Shown piece after piece: positions 26,501 to 34,978 of a DNA stretch of 64,000 bases. Position 1 is the first letter of the stretch; every line of letters starts with the position of its first letter. The stretch comes from Solirubrobacter pauli (GTDB lineage: Bacteria > Actinomycetota > Thermoleophilia > Solirubrobacterales > Solirubrobacteraceae). The notes beneath the pieces were generated by a model that had not been told where the DNA came from, ran no database searches, and saw only the letters and a list, made by a program, of their open reading frames with translations. The position numbers and the translations under genes are program-made. The stretch covers positions 1-64,000 of the forward strand of contig NZ_RBIL01000003.1 in assembly GCF_003633755.1 (NCBI RefSeq). Reading direction: 5' to 3'.

Positions 26501-28874
26501 CCGTGAGCTTGACGGTGTACGTGCCGCCGGTGGTGAACGTGTGCGTCGGGTTCGCGGCCGTCGCCTTGGCCGAGCCGTCGCCGAAGTCCCACTCGTAGGT
26601 GAGCGTGTCGCCGTCCGGGTCCTCGGAGCCGGCGCTCGAGAACGTCGCAACCAATGGGAGCGCCCCTGAGTCCTTGTCCACGGCGGCCTTGGCGACCGGC
26701 GTGCGCGAGCCCTTCACGTAGTCGATCCGGTACAGGCCGGAGTCGGGGTTGATGCCCGAGCCGGCGTAGTTGAAGTCGCGGCCCCACTCGAGCACGTAGA
26801 GCGTGCCGTCGGGCCCCATCTCGATGTCCTGCGGGTGCCGGAAGTCCGCGCCCGGCATGAAGCGCCGCACCTCGGCAGGCTTGCCCTGCGCGTCCAGCGT
26901 CAGCGTCGCGATCCAGTCACGCGACCAGTCGGCGAAGAAGACCTTCTTGTCGTAGTAGGCGGGCAGCTTGGTGTCCGCCTGCGAGCCCGCGTCGAAGTGG
27001 TAGGTGGGGCCGGCGATCGCCGTGCGGCCGCTGCCGGTCGGGATCGCGGTCGGGCCGCTCGCCCACGGGAAGCCGGACGGGTACGGCGAGTACGGCCACC
27101 ACAGCAGCGCGCCCGTCGCGGGCGGCGTCTTGGCGAGGCCGGTGTTGTAGTTGGACGTGTTGTTCGGGCCGCCGGCGCAGTCGAACGTCTCGCCCGCCGG
27201 ACCGCTCGGGAACGTCCAGTCGCGGTACGCCTTGTTGTCGGCGATGCAGTACGGCCAGCCCATGTTGCCGGCCTGGCGGATCTGGTTGAGCTCGTCGTAG
27301 CCGCGCGAGCCGCGGTTCGCGTTCTCGCTGTTGGCGTCGGGCCCGACCTCGCCGTTGTAGACCCAGCCGGTCTGCTGGTCGACCGCGATCCGGAACGGGT
27401 TGCGGTGGCCCATCGTGTAGATCTCCGGCCGCGTCTTGGTCGCGTCGGACTGGAACGGCGGGAACAGGTTGCCCGCCGGGATCGAGTAGGTGCCGTCCGG
27501 CTCGGGCTTGATGCGCAGGATCTTGCCGCGCAGGTCGTTGGTGTTGCCCGACGTGCGGCGGGCGTCGTAGGCGCGGTCGGCGTCGGGGTTGTCACCCGGG
27601 TTGTTGCGGATGACGTCGTCGTCGATCGGGTTGTAGCCCTGCGACTGCGAGTGCTCGGTGTCGTCGCCGGTGGAGATGTGCAGCAGCCCGCCCGGGCCGA
27701 AGGCCATCGAGCCCGCGGAGTGGCAGCAGACGATCCGCTGGTGCGGGATCTTCAGGAGCACCTTCTCCGACGTGAGGTCGACGTTGCCGGCCTCGTTGAG
27801 CGTGAAGCGCGAGACGTGCTGCTCCTCGGGCGACGGCGCGCTGTAGAACAGATAGAGCCACTTGTTGGTGGCGAAATTCGGGTCCAGGGCGATGCCCAGC
27901 AGGCCGTTCTCGTTGCCGCGGTGCACCGGGATCGTGCCGACCGTGCGCACGGACCGCGTCGCGGCGTTGTAGAGCTTGACCTTGCCGGCGAGCTCGACGT
28001 AGTAGACGTTGCCACCCGGGCCGATGGCGATCTCCATCGGGTTCTCGGTGTTGTCGTCGAGCGTCACCTTGTCGAAGGACGCGTCGGTCGGGATGCCGTC
28101 GCGCGGCGCCCCGCAGTCGCCGGGCGCGGTGCCCGCCGCCCACTCGATCGCGCCGAGGATGTGCTTGCGGTAGTTCGCCTCGTCCCAGGCGGTGCCCGCG
28201 TGGCCGAGCGCCGTGTAGAAGGAGCGGCCGCGGTCGAAGTTCGAGCACCACACGATCGGGTGGTCGTCCGCCTCGGCGGAGCCGTCCTCCTCGTTGTAGG
28301 TGCTCTCGTCCAGCTTGGCGAGGACCTTGACGCCGGCGGGCTCCTTGGTGAAGTTGTACCACTCGTCGGTGCGCACCCAGTCGGCCGGGATCCCCTGCGT
28401 GGCGGGGTGATCCGGCTCGGTGATCTTGACCGTGGCCTGCTGGATCGCGGGGTGGTTGTTGAACAGCGAACCGCCGCGCGCGTCGGCCATCCAGTCCCAG
28501 TCGCGGTCGGCGTTGGCCGCCGCGTGGATGCCGACGAGGCCCTTGCCGCGCTGGTACCAGCGCTCGAACGCGGTGCGCTGCGCCGCGTTGAGGATGCCCT
28601 CGCCGTCCGGATGCAGCATCACGACGACCTCGTACGGGCGCAGGTTCGCGTCGGTGAACTGCGTCGCGTCCTCGGTGATCGTGACGTTGAAGTTGTTCGC
28701 GGTGCCCAGGGCCTGGATCCCGGTCTTGCCCGCGTCGATCGCGTCCGAGTGCCGGAAGCCCGTCGTCTTCGAGAACACGAGCACGTCGAAGCGCGGGGTC
28801 TGCGCCGCGGCCGGTGCCGCCGACGCCCCCAGCACGGCGGCGGCCAACGCCACCGCTTTCCATCTCAGCTTCAT
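23517..28874 (-). CDS. ThuA2: secreted ThuA / propeller / PKD / CBM6 / tandem ConA-like protein with shared C-terminal domain
   Basis: 1785 residues. Order: signal peptide 1-24; ThuA ~27-240 (FDVLVFSKTTGFRHSDAID, GKGLVGIHAA, HPIVWCSNFDRGRSFYTALG); glucose/sorbosone-dehydrogenase-type propeller ~255-725 (CCHSAGSMAFG, NTNDLRGKILRIK, RPEIYTMGHRNPFRIAVD); PKD ~725-815; His/Gly module to ~925; CBM6-like ~926-1055; second PKD ~1058-1145; two concanavalin-A-like domains ~1150-1341 and ~1348-1545; Ig/OmpL47-like ~1550-1640; shared C-terminal domain ~1646-1785 ending LSTTTP. The propeller lacks the insert seen in ThuA1 and ThuA3. AGGAGGAG precedes ATG 28874, 11 bases after the ATPase gene, making it the last gene of the transport operon. 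Longer upstream open frame is not coding. Confidence 0.87.
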   Translation of the reverse strand: MKLRWKAVALAAAVLGASAAPAAAQTPRFDVLVFSKTTGFRHSDAIDAGKTGIQALGTANNFNVTITEDATQFTDANLRPYEVVVMLHPDGEGILNAAQRTAFERWYQRGKGLVGIHAAANADRDWDWMADARGGSLFNNHPAIQQATVKITEPDHPATQGIPADWVRTDEWYNFTKEPAGVKVLAKLDESTYNEEDGSAEADDHPIVWCSNFDRGRSFYTALGHAGTAWDEANYRKHILGAIEWAAGTAPGDCGAPRDGIPTDASFDKVTLDDNTENPMEIAIGPGGNVYYVELAGKVKLYNAATRSVRTVGTIPVHRGNENGLLGIALDPNFATNKWLYLFYSAPSPEEQHVSRFTLNEAGNVDLTSEKVLLKIPHQRIVCCHSAGSMAFGPGGLLHISTGDDTEHSQSQGYNPIDDDVIRNNPGDNPDADRAYDARRTSGNTNDLRGKILRIKPEPDGTYSIPAGNLFPPFQSDATKTRPEIYTMGHRNPFRIAVDQQTGWVYNGEVGPDANSENANRGSRGYDELNQIRQAGNMGWPYCIADNKAYRDWTFPSGPAGETFDCAGGPNNTSNYNTGLAKTPPATGALLWWPYSPYPSGFPWASGPTAIPTGSGRTAIAGPTYHFDAGSQADTKLPAYYDKKVFFADWSRDWIATLTLDAQGKPAEVRRFMPGADFRHPQDIEMGPDGTLYVLEWGRDFNYAGSGINPDSGLYRIDYVKGSRTPVAKAAVDKDSGALPLVATFSSAGSEDPDGDTLTYEWDFGDGSAKATAANPTHTFTTGGTYTVKLTVTDTSGKSGTSTVLVTVGNTRPTVALDIPQGGVYGWGDSIAYKVTVTDPEDGTIDCSKVVVSPGIFHDEGGNAHVHPGVNKTGCEGTIQVEQESGHEKSANIALVLTATYLDNGAPNSQPLEGATTRRLNPKEIQAEHYSGQNGTTAVDNASADGGRRVSSLDPGDSFFFEPVSLKGVQRVSFRYASTGAGGLAELRLDSPTGPVVGTADLTASGGANVYKTGTATITAPDDASHKLYVVAAARTGGPTTALYDIDSLTFSGKGVAANAAPEVSISADAVSGVAPFPVTFTGNVLDPEGGALTYAWDFDSNGTTDATTKDATHIYTAVGSYTATLTATDAGGKHQQATIRIDATTAVASCPGDDDFLGTSLNTGKWSVVREDPTAMNVSGGSLNITSQNFDIHGGGTGLRNIVTQPLPTSGAWTATIKANWDPTTNYNNAGLMVYGDDANFIKAGMVWSGGRKFEAFKELNNTATALGSATATLPGTFPTTWYLRLTSNGTTIQPAYSADGITWTNYGATTNLTGITAPRIGVYATSASAVNRELKVDWFKLTTPETPADEFDGAALNLCRWTDIVRHEPGGYTVADGKLTLPAAHGDFFANGANNNPNMLLQRAPTGPWTMETRLTFDPNENYEQAGLLVYGDDGNYVKADYVYSGGRVLEFLNETNNVAAGFDGAANINSRPTTVNLRIVSDGTTLRAYYRFDGDAAWTTFGSPTALSIAGANPKIGIYANDSNATVTTRDNAVFEYFRITAGVPDATAPTSAATTAGTGPVTVTVTGADESGGSGIDKLEYRLDGGAWTAYTEPVVVSAVGAHTLEHRATDKAGNVSTVGSVTFTIAPPTTGESVTKDVDLSGSVPGTLALTIGTPPAFGTFMPGVTAEYNASAQLQITSTAADAKLTVSDPSAVHTGKLVNGTFGLPQPVQVKATSARGGTGAFAPVGTTSAPTTLLTYSGPVGKDTATIDFKQSIAETDDLRRGTYAKALTFTLSTTTP

Positions 28875-28885
28875 TCCCTCTCCTC

Positions 28886-29617
28886 CTAGGCGACTTCCGC
28901 CAACGGCTCCACCCCGAGGAAGCGCTTCTGCGCCTCGGGGTCGGACAACAGCTCCAGCGATGTGATTCGGGTCGCGATCGACCCGCCCACCATCACCACG
29001 ATCTCGGCGGCGAGCGACGTCGCCACGCCGAGGTTCTGCTCGACCACGAGCAGCCCCATCCCGGCCGCCGCGAGGTCCTTGATCGTCTCGATCAGCGTCT
29101 CGACGACCGTCGGCGCCAACCCCTCCGACGGCTCGTCCATCACCAGCACCTTCGGGTTGGTCAGCAGCGCCCGGCCGATCGACAGCATCTCCTGCTCGCC
29201 GCCCGAGAGCGACGTGCCGGAGACGTGCCGGCGCTCGGCGAGCCGCGGGAACAGCTCGTACACGCGCGCCGGCGTCCACGCCGCCTTGGCCGGCGCGCCC
29301 ACGATCTGCAGGTGCTCGTCGACGGTCAGCGACTGGAACAGCCGGCGACCCTGCGGCACGTAGCCGATCCCGGCCTTGGCGATCCGGTGCGCGGGCTTGC
29401 CCGACAGCTCCTCGCCGGCGAGCCGGACCGACCCGCTGACGCGGTTGCCCGGTCCCAGCACGCCCGACAGGGCCTTGCACAGCGTCGACTTGCCCATGCC
29501 GTTGCGGCCGATCAACGCCACCGGCTCGGCGCCGAGCGTGAGCGACACGCCCTGCAGCACGTGCGCGGCGCCGTAGTACGCGTCCAGGTCCTCGACCACG
29601 AGCAGCGGCTCAGCCAT
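28886..29617 (-). CDS. LIV-type ABC transporter ATP-binding protein (LivF-like)
   Basis: 243 residues. Walker A GRNGMGKST, signature LSGGEQEM and Walker B VLVMDEPSEG, with the QGRRLFQSLTV Q-loop region and C-terminal KRFLGV, are typical of the LivF branch of the hydrophobic amino acid uptake (HAAT) family. It powers import together with the LivG-like ATPase, whose gene it overlaps by 8 bases. The operon otherwise carries sugar-type enzymes, so the substrate may not be an amino acid. Confidence 0.9.
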   Translation of the reverse strand: MAEPLLVVEDLDAYYGAAHVLQGVSLTLGAEPVALIGRNGMGKSTLCKALSGVLGPGNRVSGSVRLAGEELSGKPAHRIAKAGIGYVPQGRRLFQSLTVDEHLQIVGAPAKAAWTPARVYELFPRLAERRHVSGTSLSGGEQEMLSIGRALLTNPKVLVMDEPSEGLAPTVVETLIETIKDLAAAGMGLLVVEQNLGVATSLAAEIVVMVGGSIATRITSLELLSDPEAQKRFLGVEPLAEVA

Positions 29618-30392
29618 GCTCGATCAGCCCCGATCCGAGGTACAGGTCGTGCACGGTCTGGTTGGCCCGGATCTCGTCCGGCGTGCCTTCCACGATCACC
29701 CGGCCGTCGTGCATCATCGTCACCCACTGGGCGACGCGCAGCGCGACGTCCATGTCGTGCTCGATGAGGATCAGCGTGATGCCGGAGTCGAGCCCGATCA
29801 GCGTCTCGGTCAGCCGCACGCGCTCCGCGCGCGAGAGGCCCGCGGCGGGCTCGTCGAGCATCAGCAGCTTCGGCTCGGCGACCAGCGCCATGCCCACCTC
29901 GAGCTGGCGCTGCTCGCCGTGCGAGAGGTCCATCACGAGGTCGTCGACGCGCGCAACGAGGCCGATCCGCTCGGCCATCGCCCTGGCCTTGCCGCGCAGC
30001 TGGGCGTCCTTGGCCGACGGCACCAGCCGCAGGTGGCCGGCGCTCACGCCGAGCGCGGCCAGGTACAGGTTGTCCTCGACGGAGATCCCGGCGAACAGCC
30101 GCGACGTCTGGAACGTCCGCGAGAGCCCCATGCGGGCGCGCTTGCGGGCGGGCAGCGTCGTGACGTCGTGCCCGAACAGCTCGACGCGCCCGCTGCTGGG
30201 CGGGAACTCCCCCGAGATCAGGTTGAACACCGTCGTCTTGCCGGCCCCGTTGGGGCCGAGCACGGCCCGGCGCTCGCCGGGCCGTACGTCGAGGTCCACG
30301 CCGCGCACGGCGTGGACGCCGCCGAACCGGCGGTCGATCCCCGACAAGCGGAGGATCGACGCCGGCGAGGGGTGGGTTGCCGTGGCGGCCAT
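29610..30392 (-). CDS. LIV-type ABC transporter ATP-binding protein (LivG-like)
   Basis: 260 residues. Walker A GPNGAGKTT, signature LSHGEQRQLEVGMAL, Walker B LLMLDEPAAGLS and switch His in LILIEHDMD are all present; the GLSRTFQTSRLF segment is typical of LivG. It lies 6 bases downstream of the binding-protein gene and overlaps the second ATPase gene by 8 bases. Role and substrate as for the whole transporter. Confidence 0.9.
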   Translation of the reverse strand: MAATATHPSPASILRLSGIDRRFGGVHAVRGVDLDVRPGERRAVLGPNGAGKTTVFNLISGEFPPSSGRVELFGHDVTTLPARKRARMGLSRTFQTSRLFAGISVEDNLYLAALGVSAGHLRLVPSAKDAQLRGKARAMAERIGLVARVDDLVMDLSHGEQRQLEVGMALVAEPKLLMLDEPAAGLSRAERVRLTETLIGLDSGITLILIEHDMDVALRVAQWVTMMHDGRVIVEGTPDEIRANQTVHDLYLGSGLIEHG

Positions 30393-30398
30393 CAGCCC

Positions 30399-31826
30399 CT
30401 ACTTGGAGAAGCTCACGTCTTCGGCCTGGCCGACCCACGGCGGGGCCTCGCCGGCCTCGCACTTGGGGTTCTCGCGGTCAGGCGCGGGGGTGTCGGCGGA
30501 GAAGGCGCCGTTGAACGTCTGGTCGACGTCGTTGACCTGGGCGAACGTCTGCACGTCCGGCACGCCGTCGCCGGTCGTGTCCTCGACGATCTTCTTGAGG
30601 AAGACGTTCGAGATCGCCTGGCGGTTGCTGTCGAGCTTGACGTCGCCCCACGGGGCCTTGTCGCCGGTGAGCGTGACCTTGGCCAGCTCGGCCTGCAGCT
30701 TGCTCTGGTCGGCGACGTCGCCGCCGACGGCCTCGAGCGCCGTGATCAGCGCGGCCATGCCCGTGTAGTAGCCGTACGTAAACACCGACGGACCGGCGCC
30801 GGCGATCTCGTCGCCGTAGTTGTCCTTGAGGCCCTGGATGTAGGCCGCGACGTCGGGCGAGTCCGAGTCGGCCGCGGTCATCGCGGAGGTGACGCCGCCG
30901 ACGAGCGACTTGCCGACCTCCTTGAGCACCAGCGGGTCGTCCCAGAAGACGTTGCCCAGCATCCGCTCGGTGTCGACGCGGCCGCGCTGCTCCTCGTACT
31001 GCTTGATGAAGCTGATCAGGCCCGAGCCGCCGATGCCGACGTACAGGCCGTCGACGTCCTTGGGGATCTGCGAGATGTAGGAGGAGTAGTCCTCCTCGCC
31101 CAGCGGCGCCCACACGCGCTTGGTGACCTGACCGCCGATCGCGCAGTACTCGGCGACGAAGCCGGCGAGCGACGTGTACGGGAACGAGTAGTCGTCGCCG
31201 ATGATCGCGGCCTTCTTCCAGCCGAGCTTGTTGTACGCGTAGTCGCCGAGGCCGGCGGACCACTGCGCCCCGTCCGGATGGAAGCGGAAGAAGTTCGGAG
31301 CCTGCACCTTCAGCGTCGAGTCCTGCGCGCCGGCGATGCCGTTGACGAACGTCTTGTCCGGGTGCTCCTTGGCGTAGTTGGCGACCGCGATGCCCTCGTC
31401 GCCGCTGAGCGGGCCGATCAGGATGTCGGCGTCCTCCTGCTCCATCAGGCGGCGGGTCTCCTCGATCGCCTTATCGGCCGTGTCGTCCGCGCAGCCGTAG
31501 CCGACGATCTCCACGGGCTTGCCGGCGATGGTCGCGCCGGTCACGCCGTCGGTCGGCTTCTCACCGCTCGGCTTGGCGCCCGCGTACTTGATCAGCGCGA
31601 GGTTCGCGCCCGAGGCCGTCGGCTCGAAGAACGAGCCGAACGCGCCCTCGCAGTCCGACAGGAAGCCGATCTTGATCGGCTCGCCGCCACCGCCACCGCC
31701 ACCGCCCTCTTCGGCCGCGTTGCTGCTGTTGCCGCCGCCGGCGGCGTCGTTGCTCGCGCTCTCGGACCCGCAGGCCGCGAAGGCGGCGCAGGCAGCGACC
31801 AGCGCGACGTGTGAACGTCGGAACAT
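30399..31826 (-). CDS. LIV-type ABC transporter substrate-binding lipoprotein
   Basis: 475 residues from ATG 31826, preceded by GGGGAGAGAGGG. The N-terminus is a lipoprotein signal (FAACGS lipobox), then an Asn/Gly linker with a run of eight glycines, then a type I periplasmic-binding fold (PIKIGFLSDCEGAFGSFFEP, VEIVGYGCADDT, DADILIGPLSGDEG). This is the Leu/Ile/Val-binding class, which also includes binders of amides, urea and aromatic acids. It presumably captures the substrate at the cell surface for the LivH/M-like channel. Confidence 0.87.
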   Translation of the reverse strand: MFRRSHVALVAACAAFAACGSESASNDAAGGGNSSNAAEEGGGGGGGGEPIKIGFLSDCEGAFGSFFEPTASGANLALIKYAGAKPSGEKPTDGVTGATIAGKPVEIVGYGCADDTADKAIEETRRLMEQEDADILIGPLSGDEGIAVANYAKEHPDKTFVNGIAGAQDSTLKVQAPNFFRFHPDGAQWSAGLGDYAYNKLGWKKAAIIGDDYSFPYTSLAGFVAEYCAIGGQVTKRVWAPLGEEDYSSYISQIPKDVDGLYVGIGGSGLISFIKQYEEQRGRVDTERMLGNVFWDDPLVLKEVGKSLVGGVTSAMTAADSDSPDVAAYIQGLKDNYGDEIAGAGPSVFTYGYYTGMAALITALEAVGGDVADQSKLQAELAKVTLTGDKAPWGDVKLDSNRQAISNVFLKKIVEDTTGDGVPDVQTFAQVNDVDQTFNGAFSADTPAPDRENPKCEAGEAPPWVGQAEDVSFSK

Positions 31827-31846
31827 CCCTCTCTCCCCTCTGTGAG

Positions 31847-32887
31847 CTATTCGGTCGTCTGTGGCACCGGCGTCGGTGCCGGGGTGCGGCGGGGCGTCCT
31901 GACCTTGGCCCGCAACGAGTCCCAGATGCCGATCAGGCCGCCGGGGGACGCGAGGACGATGACCAGGAACAGCACGCCGATCAGCGTGTTGAACCGCGCG
32001 GGGCCGAGGACGTTGCCGACCTCCGGGACCCACTCACGCGAGTAGTTGTCGATCAGCGCGTAGGTGAGCGCGCCCAGCCACGCACCCTCGAGCCGGTACA
32101 GGCCGCCGATCACGGCCACGATCAGCACGTCGATCGTCTGCGCGAGGTTGATCGAGCCCGGCGTGATGCGCGTGTTGTAGAAGACGCTCAGCACGCCGGC
32201 GATGCCCGCCACGAAGGCGGCGATGCCGAAGGCGAGCGTGCGGTGCAGCGTCACGTCGAAGCCCAGCGCGCGCATCCGCGCGGGCTCGTCGCGGACGCCC
32301 TGCATGCCGAGCCCGAACGCGGTCCGCGACAGCGCGCCGAGGCCGAGGAAGACGAGCGTGGCCACCACGAGCGTGAGCAGGTAGCGCGGCAGCGGGTCCT
32401 GCTCGGGCGAGCCGACGATCCCGGGCAGGTCGACGCTGTTGATGCCACCGAACCCCGAGAGCCCGGTGACCTGGCTGAAGAAGTAGTAGACGAGGACGCT
32501 GAAGGCCAGCGTGATCATCAGGAAGTAGATGCCCTCGCTGCGGGCGGCGATCCAGCCGAAGCCGAGGCCCACGAGCGTCGCGATCAGCAGCGCGAGCACG
32601 AGCGCCAGGTACGGGTTGATCGCGGTGCCCGCGCCGCCGTCGGCGAGCACGAGGTTCGCGTAGGCCATGCCCGCGATGCCGTAGATGCCGACCTGCGCGA
32701 GCGAGACCATCCCGCCGTACGCGGCGAGGAAGATCAGGCTCGCCGCGGCGATGCCGAGCCACAGCGTCTTCGTGAGGATCGCGCTGACGAAGAAGTCGCT
32801 GACGAACAGCGGCGCGACCGCGAACAGCCCCACGGCGACGGCCAGGGCCGGCCACGCGATCCGCTTGGTGGACACCGCCGGGTTCAT
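31847..32887 (-). CDS. LIV-type ABC transporter permease (LivM-like)
   Basis: 346 residues from ATG 32887, overlapping the LivH-like stop by 4 bases. Multiple hydrophobic helices and the conserved LivM segments YGGMVSLAQVGIYGIAGMAY, GIYFLMITLAFSVLVYYFF and GVRDEPARMRALGFD are visible. The tail (TPRRTPAPTPVP) is Pro-rich. It forms one half of the membrane channel. The open frame runs further upstream but that part overlaps the LivH-like gene. Confidence 0.9.
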   Translation of the reverse strand: MNPAVSTKRIAWPALAVAVGLFAVAPLFVSDFFVSAILTKTLWLGIAAASLIFLAAYGGMVSLAQVGIYGIAGMAYANLVLADGGAGTAINPYLALVLALLIATLVGLGFGWIAARSEGIYFLMITLAFSVLVYYFFSQVTGLSGFGGINSVDLPGIVGSPEQDPLPRYLLTLVVATLVFLGLGALSRTAFGLGMQGVRDEPARMRALGFDVTLHRTLAFGIAAFVAGIAGVLSVFYNTRITPGSINLAQTIDVLIVAVIGGLYRLEGAWLGALTYALIDNYSREWVPEVGNVLGPARFNTLIGVLFLVIVLASPGGLIGIWDSLRAKVRTPRRTPAPTPVPQTTE

Positions 32888-33831
32888 GCCGGCCTCCCGT
32901 AGAGCCCGAGCGGGCGGAAGGCGAGCACGCCGACCAGCAGCGCGAACGTGACGATGATCGAGTAGTTCGTCAGGTCCAGGTCGCCGAAGACGAGGTACAC
33001 GTCCGCGTAGGCGTCGACGAGTCCGAGGGCGAGCGCGCCGATCGCGGCGCCGCCCAGCGAGCCCATCCCACCGATGATCACGACGATCAGCGAGTTCAAC
33101 AGGAAGGCCGTGTCCTGGCCCGGCGCGAGCGAGATCATCGTGCCGCCGAGCACGCCACCGATCCCCGCCAGCAGCGCGCCGAGGAAGAACATGCCGATGA
33201 ACACGCGGTTGACGTTGATCCCGAGCGCGGAGACCATGTCGCGGTCGTCGACGCCGGCGCGCACGATCTTGCCGAAGCGCGTGCGCTTGATGATCAGGTA
33301 GAGCGCGAGGCCGATCAGGATCGCGGCGCTCAGCACGACCACCCCGCGGAAGAAGCCGAAGCGCACCTCGCCCGGGAGCGTGATCGACGTCGGCCACGCG
33401 GACGGCGCGGCGATGTCCTTGGAGATGCCGCCCCAGTAGGCGAGCATCTGGTCGGCCAGGATGACGCTCAGCGCGATGGTGATCAGCGCCTGCCGCAGGT
33501 CCTGCCCCTGGTTCCAGCGCAGGAACACCTGCTGGAGCACGACGCCGATCACGCCGATGATCAGCGTCGCGAGGATGAGCGGGACGAGCCACGCCCAGAC
33601 GCTGTACTCGCTGTCGGACGCGCCGCTGAGGCTGAGCCCGAGGCCGCTGTCGCTGGTGAACCAGCGCGTCTGGATCTCCAGCGCGATGTAGCCCCCGAGC
33701 AGGTACAGCGAGCCGTGCGCCATGTTGACCACGCGCATGAGCCCGAAGATCAACGTGAACCCGCTCGCCACCACGAAGTACAGCGCGGCGAGCGTGAGCC
33801 CGTTGAGGGTGACGGTGACGAACTGCTGCAT
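32884..33831 (-). CDS. LIV-type ABC transporter permease (LivH-like)
   Basis: 315 residues from ATG 33831, which shares its A with the stop of the oxidoreductase gene (TGATG). Typical LivH features: N-terminal GLTLAALYFVVASGFTLIFG, then MRVVNMAHGSLYLLGGY, the DRDMVSALGINVNRVF cytoplasmic loop that contacts the ATPases, and GGMGSLGGAAIGALALG near the end. It pairs with the LivM-like subunit in the membrane. Confidence 0.9.
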   Translation of the reverse strand: MQQFVTVTLNGLTLAALYFVVASGFTLIFGLMRVVNMAHGSLYLLGGYIALEIQTRWFTSDSGLGLSLSGASDSEYSVWAWLVPLILATLIIGVIGVVLQQVFLRWNQGQDLRQALITIALSVILADQMLAYWGGISKDIAAPSAWPTSITLPGEVRFGFFRGVVVLSAAILIGLALYLIIKRTRFGKIVRAGVDDRDMVSALGINVNRVFIGMFFLGALLAGIGGVLGGTMISLAPGQDTAFLLNSLIVVIIGGMGSLGGAAIGALALGLVDAYADVYLVFGDLDLTNYSIIVTFALLVGVLAFRPLGLYGRPA

Positions 33832-34964
33832 CAGCCCGCGACGGCCTCCGGCCGCAAGGTGAACTCGGGCAGGCGGACCAGCTCGCCGCCCTTGAGCGCG
33901 GACTCGTGCGCGCACAGGCCGACGCACGTCCAGTTGGCCGAGCGGCGCGCGTCCGGGAACGGCGCGCGGGCCTCGGCCAGCGCGGACACGAACTCGTGCA
34001 CGAGGTGCGGGTGCGAGCCGCCGTGGCCCGCGCCCTGCGTGAAGCTCAGGTGCGTCTCGTCCTCGTCGTCGTAGACGCCCTTGGTCGTGAAGCGCTGGAT
34101 CGGCTCGGGGAGCCGGTGCGCGAAGTCGGGGACGTCGATCTCCTCGGGGATCTCCGGCTCGGGCTTCTTGGCCGTGTGCAGCACGTGCTTGCCGCCCTCG
34201 ATCAGCGTCCACTCGAACGCCTGCTTGGAGCCGTAGACGTCGATGCTCTCGCGGTACTGGCGGGCGACGTCGAACAGGCTGCGGTAGATGCGCGCGCTGA
34301 CGTCGGAGTCCTGCAGCTTGATGTGCGCGGACTCGACGGCGAACGGGCTGCCGTAGTGCTCGATCAGGTCCTCGCGGATCGTGCCCGAGCCGAAGCACGA
34401 GACCACCTCGGCGGTCGCGTCGGTGAGCGCGAGCATCGGACCGACGCAGTGCGTGGCGTACCACATCGGCGGCAGGCCGGGCCAGTAGTCGGGCCAGCCG
34501 TCCATGTCCTGCATGTGGCTGGCCTGCAGGAACTGCAGCTTGCCGAGCGCGCCCGTGTCGTAGAGCTCCTTGATGTAGAGGTACTCGCGGGCGTAGACGA
34601 CCGTCTCCATCATCATGTACTTCAGGCCGGTCCGCTCGACCGCCTCGACGATCGCCTGGCAGTCCTCGATCGAGGTCGCCATCGGCACCGTGCACGCGAC
34701 GTGCTTGCCGGCCTCAAGCGCCTCCAGCGTCATCCACGCGTGGTCGGGGATCGGCGAGTTGATGTGGACCGCGTCGATGTCGGGGTCCTGCAGCAGCTCG
34801 CGGTAGTCCGTGTAGCGCTTCTCGATGCCGTACTGGTCGCCGACCGCGTCCAGCCCCGCGCGGTCACGCCGGCAGATCGCGGCCAGCTCGGCCTGCGGGT
34901 GCCGCTGGTAGATCGGGATGAACTCGGCACCGAAGCCGAGTCCGATCATCGCCACTCGAATCAC
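33831..34964 (-). CDS. Gfo/Idh/MocA family oxidoreductase
   Basis: 377 residues from GTG 34964, with GAGGAG about 8 bases upstream. The N-terminal Rossmann motif is VAMIGLGFGAEFIPIY and the substrate-side motif is the family EKP-like segment, here CTVPMATSIEDC, so the usual catalytic Lys-Pro appears as VPM; this is a departure from the canonical motif. The C-terminal half contains LYDTGALGKLQFLQASHMQD and GAGHGGSHPH. Members oxidise or reduce sugars, often at C3, with NAD(P). Its position between an epimerase and a transporter suggests processing of the imported sugar. Confidence 0.87.
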   Translation of the reverse strand: MIRVAMIGLGFGAEFIPIYQRHPQAELAAICRRDRAGLDAVGDQYGIEKRYTDYRELLQDPDIDAVHINSPIPDHAWMTLEALEAGKHVACTVPMATSIEDCQAIVEAVERTGLKYMMMETVVYAREYLYIKELYDTGALGKLQFLQASHMQDMDGWPDYWPGLPPMWYATHCVGPMLALTDATAEVVSCFGSGTIREDLIEHYGSPFAVESAHIKLQDSDVSARIYRSLFDVARQYRESIDVYGSKQAFEWTLIEGGKHVLHTAKKPEPEIPEEIDVPDFAHRLPEPIQRFTTKGVYDDEDETHLSFTQGAGHGGSHPHLVHEFVSALAEARAPFPDARRSANWTCVGLCAHESALKGGELVRLPEFTLRPEAVAG

Positions 34965-34978
34965 GTCAGTCTCCTCGC

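Noticed and set aside
23418-26669. Plus-strand open frame of about 1080 codons opposite ThuA2
   Set aside because: Antisense shadow with no recognisable domain.
28875-29480. Upstream extension of the ThuA2 frame
   Set aside because: Overlaps the ATPase gene in another frame; the signal peptide and ribosome site place the start at 28874.
29616-31814. Plus-strand open frame opposite the transporter genes
   Set aside because: Composition-driven; the minus strand encodes canonical ABC components with intact motifs.
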